NCBI RefSeq assembly: GCF_005543295.1
Contig: NZ_SRSG01000025.1
Location: 1-34,479 of the forward strand
DNA: 34,479 bases
Reading direction: 5' to 3'
Origin: Halalkalirubrum salinum
GTDB taxonomy: Archaea > Halobacteriota > Halobacteria > Halobacteriales > Haloferacaceae
Below are positions 7,045 through 14,798 of this stretch, one piece after another. Within the stretch, counting starts at the first letter, position 1, and each line of letters starts with the position of its first letter. The position numbers and the translations under genes were made by a program. The notes beneath the pieces were generated by a model. The model was not told where the DNA came from. It made no database searches and saw only the letters and a list, made by a program, of their open reading frames with translations.

Positions 7045-8706
7045 TCACAGGTACGTGCTCACGTACGGCCCGTCCTGGTGATAGCCCAGCTTCTTGCGGT
7101 AGTATTCGCGGACGCCGATCCCCGAAATAACGCTCAGTTTGTCGTAGCCGGCTTCGCTCGCGAGCTCCTCTGCACGGGCGAGGAGCCGTCGTCCGTAGCC
7201 TTTGTGTTGCCACTCGCGATCGCCGACGTCTGCGCCGATCCCTGCTTCGCTCCCGTAGACGTGGAGTTCGCGGACGATCGCTGCGTCCTGGAGCTCTCGC
7301 CGCACCGGATCGCCCGGGAACCGGAGCCGACAGAACCCAATCAAGAGGTCTCGAACGGGGTCTTCGAAGCTGATGAAGTGTTCGGTGCCGCCACAGACCG
7401 AATAACGCTCCACTGAGAGCTCGATCGCCTCAGGATCGGGGTCTTCGTCGTTCATGCCGACCTCTCGGGATCGAATGTCGCGGATCTCAATCCCGCGCGC
7501 TTCGGCGCGCTGTTCGGCCAACTGCCGGAGGTTCGACTTCCAGACGCCGGCGTCGATGAAGTCCGCGGGGATATCTCGCTGGACGCGCTGCAGACGGGTG
7601 TACTCGGGGATCATGCCCATGACCTCGGCAACGATATCGGCTGCTGCCTCGTTGTCGAGTGGTTCGTACTCGCCGCGATACCACTCGTCGTACACCCGGG
7701 TCCCGCGGACGACGAGCGTTGGGTAGATCTTGAGGTAGTCGGGGCGGAAATCGTCGTTCTCGAAGAGCTGTCTGAAATCTTCGAGGCACATTTCTCTGGT
7801 CATTCCCGGCTGGCCGGGCATCATATGAAACCCTACCTTGAACCCCGAATCGCGGAGTCGCTGGTTCGCGTCGATCGACGCCTGTGTGCCGTGCCCGCGG
7901 TGCATCTCGCGGTTGATCCGTTCGTAGGTCGTCTGGACGCCGACCTCGACTTTCGTCCCGCCGAGATCGAGCATACGATCGATCTGCTCGGGGTCACACC
8001 AGTCGGGCTTCGTCTCGAAGGTCGTCCCGATGTTTCTGATGTCTGCAGTTTCATTTTCGGCAATTACGTCCTCAAGGTAGCGGAACTCGTAGTTCTCCGG
8101 ATCCTCTGCGAAGCTCACCTCCTCGGCTGGCTGTGGCTCGGCGTCGAGGTCGTAGTCGTTCATCGCCTCCAGTGCGCGCTTGACGAACCACTCCTGGTAG
8201 TCGTGGCTCCGGGCAGTCATCGTCCCGCCCATGAGAATCAACTCGGCCTTGTCGACGGGATGGCCGATCTGTCGCAGCTGGTGGAGTCGCAGTGTCACCT
8301 GTCCGTAGGGATCGTAGTCGTTCTGTTTCCCGCGTGCGGCGGCGGGTTCGTGGCCGGTATAGCTTTGAGATGACGAGAAATCACTGGCCGGCCCACCCGG
8401 ACAGTACAGGCACTTGCCGTGCGGGCACATATGTGGGGAGGTCATGATCGCGATCGGCGAGACGCCAGACGCGGTGCGCACCGGCTTGCGTCGGACGACC
8501 GTCTTGACCGCTTCGCGGCGATCCTCTGGCGCGAAATCGAGTAGCTCGGTGTTTTTCGGAACTTTCGGGGAAGAGAACTCCGAACACGCTGATAGCTTCG
8601 CGGACTCCAGATCGTCGCGGTCGATCTCGCCGGCTACGATACCCTCGACGATCGACTCGCAGGCCTCGCGGAACGCTCGGCTCTCGGATTCGGCCTCCGA
8701 ACTCAT
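7045..8706 (-). CDS. elp3: Elp3-type tRNA U34 carboxymethyltransferase (radical SAM plus GNAT)
   Basis: Archaeal Elp3 acts alone to place a carboxymethyl group on wobble uridine 34 of tRNAs, using acetyl-CoA and SAM. The 553-residue protein has the expected order: a basic N-terminal tRNA-binding segment; a radical SAM domain with the cluster cysteines Cys94, Cys99 and Cys102 in MCPHGKCLYC; further conserved blocks (LILMGGTM, VEVGVQT, KIYPTLVVRGT); and a C-terminal GNAT acetyltransferase domain ending with HKGYGRRLLARAEELA and GVREYYRKKLGY. All key motifs are intact. The start at 8706 (MSSEAESES) fits the family length; the frame stays open 18 codons further. The gap to the next gene upstream is about 100 nt. 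Confidence 0.96.
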   Translation of the reverse strand: MSSEAESESRAFREACESIVEGIVAGEIDRDDLESAKLSACSEFSSPKVPKNTELLDFAPEDRREAVKTVVRRKPVRTASGVSPIAIMTSPHMCPHGKCLYCPGGPASDFSSSQSYTGHEPAAARGKQNDYDPYGQVTLRLHQLRQIGHPVDKAELILMGGTMTARSHDYQEWFVKRALEAMNDYDLDAEPQPAEEVSFAEDPENYEFRYLEDVIAENETADIRNIGTTFETKPDWCDPEQIDRMLDLGGTKVEVGVQTTYERINREMHRGHGTQASIDANQRLRDSGFKVGFHMMPGQPGMTREMCLEDFRQLFENDDFRPDYLKIYPTLVVRGTRVYDEWYRGEYEPLDNEAAADIVAEVMGMIPEYTRLQRVQRDIPADFIDAGVWKSNLRQLAEQRAEARGIEIRDIRSREVGMNDEDPDPEAIELSVERYSVCGGTEHFISFEDPVRDLLIGFCRLRFPGDPVRRELQDAAIVRELHVYGSEAGIGADVGDREWQHKGYGRRLLARAEELASEAGYDKLSVISGIGVREYYRKKLGYHQDGPYVSTYL

Positions 8707-8805
8707 TGTCTGTCTATCACCACGGTTCGCCGATAAGGGTGTCGCTCGGCGATCGAACAAACAGAGCCTATTCGCTGTCTCACCGAAGATTGTCGGCGAT
8801 CGAGC

Positions 8806-10923
8806 TCACTCGAGCTGGTCGGCGATCGCGTCGAGAACAGCGTCTGTGACTGCGTCCCGGCGACCGGCGAGGAACTCGATTCGTCCCTCGCGGACGCCGA
8901 CTGCGGTTACGTCCGCGTCGGGAACTGCCTCGGCGGCCGCTGCGGCGACCTGCCGGACGTCGATCGGGTGCGTGCTCCGGATGAACAGCTCGTCGGTCCC
9001 GAGCCCAACAGTAACGAACGAACCGTCGTTACGTTCTCGTCGGTGGATCTCATCGAGCAACAATCCAGTCGGCGGGAAGTCGAACCGGTGGGTGTATGCG
9101 TCCGTGTCGATGAGGGCTAGGGTAGTTTCGCCGCGCGATTCTGTTTCGAGGTGGGCGGTTGCCGTCTCGAACTCCGTTTCGAGTTTTTCATCAAACTGGT
9201 CGGCGATGTGACCCGCGAGACTGCCCGAGTCCTCAAAGAGGAGGTCCGTGACGAGTTCGCGTTTGTCCTGGTAGGACTGGTAGTACGCTTCGAGTGCGAT
9301 CGCCGCACGCAGGTCAGCAACAGCCGCTTCGTCGTAGCCAGCCTCCGCAGCCAGTTCGAGGTACGCCTCAGGTGCGTTCTCCCAGTAGCTGACCGCGGGG
9401 AGGTGGCTCACGTCATCACGAATCGAGTCGTTGACGGCTGCGGCGACGTTCGCCGCGAGCGATCCAGTCGACGGATCGGCATCGCCGGTCCCGTCGCCGC
9501 TCGGGGTAACGAGCAGATCGACAACGCCTGCCAGGCCCTCGTCGACCGCGCCGCCGTCAACGACGATCCGTTCAGCTCCGTACACGTCCAAGAGGCCGAG
9601 GCCATCTTCAGACTCGACGGTACTTGCGGTGCCGAGGAAGACGAAAAGCGGAATCTTCTCGTCGTGGCGATCGCGGTCCTGCAGCATCCGCGTCGCGTCG
9701 TTCGTCGCCGCGTTCATCCCGTACACCGCGTCATCAAGTGGCCGACGGGTGAAGTAGTGGTATTCGGCGTCCGATCGAGCGTGTTCCTCGCGGATCAGCG
9801 GCAAAACGGCGTGTTCGAGCGCTGCACCGGCGACGTAGCCATCTGCGCTTGCCGGATGGCGGACGACGATCGGCCGGGACTCGAAGACTGCGGTTCGAAT
9901 CGCCTCAGCAGTGTCGAGAAGTTCTTCGGCGATGTCGACGACCGCAACGTTAGCCGCGAGCGGTTTCAACGCCTCCGGGCGGGCGCGATCTGAGAGTGCA
10001 TCCGAGAGCCGCGATGTGACCGCCTCGTGGTCTTCGCCGTCGAGTTCGACGAGGGCACTCGTTTCGACCTGCAGATCACCACGGCGTGTCTCGACCTCGC
10101 CGTCGAGACGGACGATCGAATCGACGTCGACCTCGGGGTACGCACGGACACCGGCCTCGACGAACGCCGCACAGTCAACGACACCCGTCTCGTCGCGGAG
10201 TTCGAACACGGTCGGGCCACCGGTCTGTCTGGCACCGACGACTTCGCCTTCAATCCGAACGGTCTCACCCACTCTGTCTCCGAGCGAACTGATTTCGACG
10301 CGCTCTGTTGGTTCGGACTCGGTCGTTTCTGTGTGACTTTGGGTTTCGGCACCGCCGCCAGCAGTCGCGGCAACGGCCGTTCGCTCAGCTGTCTCGCGGT
10401 CCGAATCGTCTCCACTGCTGTCTGATCCCTTGGTCTCGTCGTCTACAACAGACGAGTCGTCAATGTCCGAGTCTTGTGAGTTGCTGGCCCCGTCCGAACC
10501 GCTCGATTTGTCTGATTCCTCGGCTGCGTCTGATTCTTTGTTTCTATCAGGTTTGACGTCTGTCGATCCCTCCTGGATCAGCGATCCCCGGAACTCGCGA
10601 TCGGCCTGCCGAATCGACCAGCCGAGGTCGATGTTGCCGTTGTCGCGAACGTTCTTGACCTGGACGTACACCGAGTCGCCCGGTTCCCACTCTAAGCTCT
10701 CTAAGCGGCGATCGAGTTCGCTTCGGTGCAACAGCCCCGTAACGCCTGGGGCGATGTCGATGAAGACGCCGAAGTCGGCGTAGCCGTCGACCGTGCCGCG
10801 ATAGAATCGGCCGGGGACGAGTTGGTTTGCGTGATTACCTCTGAATTCGAAGACGACGTCTTCCTGGTGGCTGTCACAGATGTGGCCGTCGACAGGAGCG
10901 CCGCAGATGATACATGAACCCAT
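8806..10923 (-). CDS. RecJ/Cdc45-like protein with zinc finger, S1 and OB domains, DHH motif lost
   Basis: The 705 residues read in order: a short zinc finger (Cys4, Cys7, His14, Cys16, His19); an S1 RNA-binding domain (about 37-105, GTVDGYADFGVFIDI); a long Asp/Ser/Glu-rich linker (about 120-205); an OB-fold (about 208-295, VRIEGEVVGARQTGGPTVFEL); and a DHH-superfamily region (about 345 to end). Family members are RecJ-like single-strand nucleases, the GINS-associated nuclease, or inactive Cdc45. Here the first motif is HPASADG (356-362), and the position of Asp-His-His reads VVDGG (454-458), so metal-dependent catalysis seems lost or strongly altered. A role as a replisome or RNA-binding scaffold is an inference. 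The start follows TTTTAG at about -27. Confidence 0.8.
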   Translation of the reverse strand: MGSCIICGAPVDGHICDSHQEDVVFEFRGNHANQLVPGRFYRGTVDGYADFGVFIDIAPGVTGLLHRSELDRRLESLEWEPGDSVYVQVKNVRDNGNIDLGWSIRQADREFRGSLIQEGSTDVKPDRNKESDAAEESDKSSGSDGASNSQDSDIDDSSVVDDETKGSDSSGDDSDRETAERTAVAATAGGGAETQSHTETTESEPTERVEISSLGDRVGETVRIEGEVVGARQTGGPTVFELRDETGVVDCAAFVEAGVRAYPEVDVDSIVRLDGEVETRRGDLQVETSALVELDGEDHEAVTSRLSDALSDRARPEALKPLAANVAVVDIAEELLDTAEAIRTAVFESRPIVVRHPASADGYVAGAALEHAVLPLIREEHARSDAEYHYFTRRPLDDAVYGMNAATNDATRMLQDRDRHDEKIPLFVFLGTASTVESEDGLGLLDVYGAERIVVDGGAVDEGLAGVVDLLVTPSGDGTGDADPSTGSLAANVAAAVNDSIRDDVSHLPAVSYWENAPEAYLELAAEAGYDEAAVADLRAAIALEAYYQSYQDKRELVTDLLFEDSGSLAGHIADQFDEKLETEFETATAHLETESRGETTLALIDTDAYTHRFDFPPTGLLLDEIHRRERNDGSFVTVGLGTDELFIRSTHPIDVRQVAAAAAEAVPDADVTAVGVREGRIEFLAGRRDAVTDAVLDAIADQLE

Positions 10924-11019
10924 TTGCTAACAACCAATAGTTCAGCCCTAAAACTGTTGTCGAAACGCGCTCAGGTTCAGTCCGTCTACTAGTGAGTCTC
11001 TCCGCGGCACTGATCTCGG

Positions 11020-11640
11020 CTACAGTTGCCGGAGTGAAAGCAGCCCGGCGGCGGCTTCAATCCCGCCAAAGGCCCATCCGAAGACGATCGCTGCCGGCAG
11101 GAATCCGACGATCGACGCGGTGCCAATTGATATCCGATGGACGGTCGAGAGCCCGACAACGAGCAGCGACGCGGCGTATCCAACCGCAAGAAACTGCAGC
11201 GGCGCAATGGGAATCCACGCGATCGCACACGGCGCGGTCGCGTAGGCGATCACCTGCACCGTCTCGGAAACGCCCGCTCGATCGTCGACGGTCACCATCA
11301 AAATGATCGTCTGGAGAGCTGCCATGAGGTGCAATCCCAGCGGGGCGATGAACACCGCAGTCACCAAGACGACAAGCAGTCCAGAGAGTGCAACGCTGTC
11401 TGCGACGAGCGGGAACCACCCATTGTCGCCGAGGATATCGAATGGTGAGACCGCGAGCGTCCCGATCGTGTAGACCACGGCGATTGTCACCACGAACGTC
11501 AGCCCCGGCTCTTGGTCCCCGGGCGCAACCGCCTCAACAAAGAACTGCCGGGGATCGACGATCGCGCCGACCCACGCGCGGGCCAACCCAGTCGGCCCGC
11601 GATCACGACCCTCCCGTGGTGATTCGACCCAAGTTGTCAC
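11020..11640 (-). CDS. Yip1-family membrane protein
   Basis: This 206-residue protein resembles prokaryotic Yip1/YIF1-domain proteins: a short cytoplasmic N-terminus with VDPRQFF, then about five hydrophobic helices, with a conserved-looking ETVQVIAYATAP segment between the third and fourth. The function of prokaryotic members is unknown. It lies between thymidine kinase and the RecJ-like gene on the same strand, with gaps of 120 and 96 nt, so it probably has its own promoter. The 120-nt gap at 11641-11760 contains several CGATCG sites and no gene. Confidence 0.78.
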   Translation of the reverse strand: MTTWVESPREGRDRGPTGLARAWVGAIVDPRQFFVEAVAPGDQEPGLTFVVTIAVVYTIGTLAVSPFDILGDNGWFPLVADSVALSGLLVVLVTAVFIAPLGLHLMAALQTIILMVTVDDRAGVSETVQVIAYATAPCAIAWIPIAPLQFLAVGYAASLLVVGLSTVHRISIGTASIVGFLPAAIVFGWAFGGIEAAAGLLSLRQL

Positions 11641-11760
11641 GATCGCGCGTACGGGTGCTCGACGTTTGACGGTTCCGACCTCGATCGCAGGTAACCGTTG
11701 CGATCCCTGATCGCGCGTAACTGTTCAGATCTCGATCGCTCGACTCCGTGCGGTTTGCTG

Positions 11761-12348
11761 TCAGTCTCCGCGGACCGCGTGACACTGCCGGCACCGCGCC
11801 TCGTAGGTTTCATCGGCGCCCACGACGATCGTCGGCTCGTCGACGTGGGCAGGCTCGCCCTCGATCAACCGCTGGGTCCGCGTGGCCGGCTCCCCACAGA
11901 TCGTACAGATCGCGTGCAGTTTGTCGACGTACTCGGCGGCAGCGAGCAACCCGGGCATCGGCTCGAACGGCTCCCCACGGTAGGTTCGATCGAGCCCCGA
12001 AACAATCACCCGACGACCGTCATCGGCAAGGAACTCACACAGATCGAGCAGCTCGTCGCCGAAGAAGTTCCCCTCGTCGATCGCGACCACGTCTTCGCCG
12101 TTGAGCGCGGACTCGACCTGTGACCGGAGAGCAGACTCGGGTTCGACGATCGTCGCCTGCCACTGCCGGCCGTCGTGCGAGCCGATCGTCGCCTCGCCGT
12201 AGCGGTCGTCGATCGACGGTTTGAACACCGCAACCGACTGCTCGGCGATCTCTGCGCGTCGGAGCCGGCGGATCAACTCCTCGGTTTTTCCAGAGAACAT
12301 CGATCCGGTGATGACCTCGATCCACCCGGACCGGGTGATCGCATGCAT
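11761..12348 (-). CDS. tdk: Thymidine kinase (type II)
   Basis: Transfers phosphate from ATP to thymidine in the salvage pathway for dTTP. The 195-residue protein has the type II features: Walker A GSMFSGKT (15-22), the catalytic Glu in AIDEGNFF, the lasso-region SGLDRTYRGEPFEPM, and a four-cysteine zinc site (CTICGE and CRQCHA). Length and motifs are normal. The ATG at 12348 (MHAITRSG) begins the conserved domain and has a TATA-like ATTTAG about 29 nt upstream. An upstream TTG at 12396 would overlap the amidohydrolase stop and is less likely. Neighbours include an amidohydrolase and two HD phosphohydrolases that may also act on nucleotides. Confidence 0.95.
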   Translation of the reverse strand: MHAITRSGWIEVITGSMFSGKTEELIRRLRRAEIAEQSVAVFKPSIDDRYGEATIGSHDGRQWQATIVEPESALRSQVESALNGEDVVAIDEGNFFGDELLDLCEFLADDGRRVIVSGLDRTYRGEPFEPMPGLLAAAEYVDKLHAICTICGEPATRTQRLIEGEPAHVDEPTIVVGADETYEARCRQCHAVRGD

Positions 12349-12372
12349 GCTACAAGCCGGGCAGTCCGACGA

Positions 12373-12381
12373 CCTAAATGA
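12373..12381 (-). promoter_or_regulatory. TATA-like box of tdk
   Basis: The minus strand reads CATTTAGG, centred about 29 nt before the chosen ATG at 12348. It lies only about 15 nt past the amidohydrolase stop and suggests that tdk has its own promoter. Confidence 0.4.
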
Positions 12382-12392
12382 TTCTGTTTTGC

Positions 12393-13406
12393 TCAAAGAT
12401 GGACGCGTTTGATATCTGCCTGTCCGGCCCGCCGAACGACCGCTCTCCGGGGATCTTTGACATATGAGAGATTGTCCGAGGTTCTGTCGAGTTCAAGTAG
12501 CTTCGCCTCACGGCCGGGTTCGATCACACCGTAGTTGCGATCGGCAAGCGCCGCGCCGTGTTTCGTTGCCATCGCGAGCACCTCTGCGTCCGAGAGGCCA
12601 GTGAGCTTTGCGAGAAATTCCATCTCCCGGAACATCGACGGGCTGTTGGTCATGACGTTGTCAGTGCCGAGCGCGACGGTCGTCCGCTCACAGAGCGATT
12701 CGATCGGTGGAAATCCAACGTCAGTCACGAGGTTCGACCGCGGGCAGACAACGACCGGCGTTCCCATGTCTTCGAGGCGATCGAGGTGAAGTTCCTCAGC
12801 GTGAACCATATGGACGACGAACTCTGGGCGGAGATCAAGCGCCGCATTGATGTCCGTGGCGTCTCGCTCGCCAGCGTGGATGGCGAACATTTTCTCCGCC
12901 CGCCGTGTTGCGTTGCGGAGTTGATCAAAATCGCCGTCGCGTGCACCAGACGCCCCGAAGCCGTCCGCAGCGTGCATCGCGGCCTCGGTTTCCCGGCCGA
13001 GCACGATCGCCTCGACATCACTCCTGTCTGCGGCCTCACGAATCATGTTGATGCCCTCGACGCCGCCCTCGCGAAACTCGAGAAACGCCGCGGTTCCGGT
13101 CGCCTCCATGAGTCGAATCGTCTGCCGCATTGCGTCGACTTTGGTCTCTCGATCGGCTGCCCGAAGCAGGCGATGTTTGAGGCCATCCGGCGGCGCGACG
13201 AGCTCGTCCAACGACAGCCCCGCGCCGGCTTCTTTGGCGATCGAGTCGCCGATGTGGGTGTGGGCGTTGACAAACGCCGGCAACACGATCGATTCTGCGG
13301 CCGTCTCGGTCTCCTCGACGGCGGTGATGATCCCATCCTCGACGATGACCCGTCCCTCGATCGGTTCAAACTCTGGACCCGCGAGGATCGTCCCCTCCAC
13401 GTTCAT
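12393..13406 (-). CDS. Amidohydrolase-superfamily metal-dependent hydrolase
   Basis: The 337-residue enzyme has the metal ligands of the superfamily: HTH (His49, His51) after strand one, IHAGE, HMVHAEE, and the catalytic Asp in GTDN. The small N- and C-terminal beta-sandwich halves (ILAGPEFEPIEG; IEPGREAKLLEL) are present, as in the cytosine deaminase, chlorohydrolase and guanine deaminase branch. The substrate is not determined. Deamination of a nucleobase or related compound would fit the thymidine kinase 44 nt downstream, but this is inference. It is somewhat shorter than most members of that branch (usually above 400 residues) and may form a separate haloarchaeal group. Confidence 0.85.
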   Translation of the reverse strand: MNVEGTILAGPEFEPIEGRVIVEDGIITAVEETETAAESIVLPAFVNAHTHIGDSIAKEAGAGLSLDELVAPPDGLKHRLLRAADRETKVDAMRQTIRLMEATGTAAFLEFREGGVEGINMIREAADRSDVEAIVLGRETEAAMHAADGFGASGARDGDFDQLRNATRRAEKMFAIHAGERDATDINAALDLRPEFVVHMVHAEELHLDRLEDMGTPVVVCPRSNLVTDVGFPPIESLCERTTVALGTDNVMTNSPSMFREMEFLAKLTGLSDAEVLAMATKHGAALADRNYGVIEPGREAKLLELDRTSDNLSYVKDPRRAVVRRAGQADIKRVHL

Positions 13407-13484
13407 ACGCGGATCTCACGGGCTGTGGTTTTCAACCTCACGGAGGACCGTCTCCTCATTCAAGTGCGACCGTACGCCGTGCCC

Positions 13485-14714
13485 TCATCCATCGAACTCG
13501 TCGACGCGAGCCTGCACGCCGTGGTGGGTGATCTCGCTGATAAGTCCCTCGCCGCTGTCGATTCCGAGCTCGGCCGCGGCGATCCGCCCGACCCGATCGG
13601 TCTGCGCTGCTGTGGTATACACACCGAGACGCCACTGGCGCTCCTGTGCGATCCGAAGCGTCTGGACGAGCGGAGACTGCTCGCCGAGCGATCGAACCTC
13701 ACCGTTGACCATCACCCGCGAGGTCGACTCGCGCATCGACGGGCGGGCTGGCACGTCGATAACGACGTCGGTTTCTGGCACATCGGCCCGATCGGCGATC
13801 GTCTCTTCGAGTTCACTGAGACGGGCGCGATCGGCATCGACGATCGAATCTGGAACCGCGTCCATCTCTGCCCAGATCGCCCGCTTGAGGAGGTCGCGGG
13901 TGTCGTACCGCCGGGCAAACGTCTCAGTCTCTGGGGTGTGTCGCAGCGCAACCAGCAGATCGTGATCGTCCATTCGTCGAAGCTGTGCCGCGGTGGTATC
14001 GGTCGATTCCAGCAGCCGCTCGCTGGCTCGTCGAAGCATCGCCTTGCTTATTCGGGCGACCGGGTGGGTGTAGACGGTCGGATTCATGAGCGCCCGAGCC
14101 AAAAGGAGACTCTCTGCGGTCTGGACGTTCCCCTCGTCGAGAACGAGTTCACCGTCGACGAACCGGAGTTCACGGATGAGCCGCTCGCTGTCGATCGTCC
14201 CGTAGGGGACGCCGGTGTGGTGGGCGTCCCGAACGAGGTAGTCCATTCGATCGACGTCGAGTTCGCCCGAGACCAACTGTCCATATGTTCCTTCTCCGGC
14301 GATCAATCCCGCGATGTAGTCCGGATCGAGGTCGTGCTCTCTGAGGACGTCACCAACTTCCCCCTGTCTGAGCAGTTCGGTGACGTCGTCGTGGTATTTT
14401 CCAGTATAGCGGTGGGTCAACGATTCGATGTTGTGGCTGAACGGCCCGTGGCCCACGTCGTGTAACAGCGCCGCTGCGGTCAGCCGATCGGCGTGTTTGC
14501 CCTCGATGCCGAGGTGATCGAGCGCGCGATCGGCGAGATGATAGACGCCGAGGCTGTGCTCGAATCGGGTGTGGTTCGCTGAGGGATAGACGAGCTGGAC
14601 CGTCCCGAGCTGTTTGATGTGACGCAGGCGCTGCAGCGCCGGGGTGTCGAGGAGGGCCTCGGCCACGCCCATCACGTCGATGTGGTCGTGAACGCTGTCT
14701 TTGATCGTGGCCAT
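13485..14714 (-). CDS. HD-domain phosphohydrolase, SAMHD1-like (paralog 1)
   Basis: The 410-residue protein of the dNTPase/SAMHD1 type has an HD metal site His53 (RFEHSLGVYHLA), His85-Asp86 (ALLHDVGHGPFSH) and the later Asp in VDRMDYLVRDA. Family members hydrolyse dNTPs to nucleosides plus triphosphate, or act on other nucleotides, usually as oligomers with allosteric nucleotide sites. The C-terminal half (about 270-410) is less conserved. It is strikingly similar to the next gene upstream, including VYPSANHTRFEHSLGVYHLA and AESLLLARALMN, so the two are a tandem duplication. I chose the ATG at 14714 (MATIKDS) because the paralog begins MAPIKDS; an in-frame start two codons earlier is possible. 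Confidence 0.9.
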   Translation of the reverse strand: MATIKDSVHDHIDVMGVAEALLDTPALQRLRHIKQLGTVQLVYPSANHTRFEHSLGVYHLADRALDHLGIEGKHADRLTAAALLHDVGHGPFSHNIESLTHRYTGKYHDDVTELLRQGEVGDVLREHDLDPDYIAGLIAGEGTYGQLVSGELDVDRMDYLVRDAHHTGVPYGTIDSERLIRELRFVDGELVLDEGNVQTAESLLLARALMNPTVYTHPVARISKAMLRRASERLLESTDTTAAQLRRMDDHDLLVALRHTPETETFARRYDTRDLLKRAIWAEMDAVPDSIVDADRARLSELEETIADRADVPETDVVIDVPARPSMRESTSRVMVNGEVRSLGEQSPLVQTLRIAQERQWRLGVYTTAAQTDRVGRIAAAELGIDSGEGLISEITHHGVQARVDEFDG

Positions 14715-14735
14715 TGTCACTCGTTGGGACGGCTT

Positions 14736-14744
14736 AGGATAAAA
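14736..14744 (-). promoter_or_regulatory. TATA box of HD paralog 1
   Basis: The minus strand reads CTTTTATCC, centred about 26 nt before the ATG at 14714. The gene is therefore probably transcribed on its own as well as by read-through from paralog 2. Confidence 0.5.
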
Positions 14745-14762
14745 GGATCCGCCCGCGCTGGA

Positions 14763-14798
14763 TTTGTTCTCAGCTCACTATTTGTTCTCAACTCACTT
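14763..14798 (+). repeat. 18-bp imperfect tandem repeat at the stop of HD paralog 2
   Basis: TTTGTTCTCAGCTCACTA (14763-14780) and TTTGTTCTCAACTCACTT (14781-14798) are adjacent and differ at two positions. The second copy includes the stop codon of the upstream HD gene. This is the second small duplication at a gene end in the window. Confidence 0.75.

Noticed and set aside
11641-11760. Possible RNA gene or tandem repeat
   Set aside because: Similar words (GATCGCGCGTA; GTTC..CTCGATCGC) recur but with unequal spacing (68 and 51 nt). The excess of CGATCG explains them, and no tRNA-like fold is visible.
12558-14465. 635-codon plus-strand frame
   Set aside because: It is antisense to both the amidohydrolase and an HD gene, which carry clear catalytic motifs, and its own product resembles nothing.
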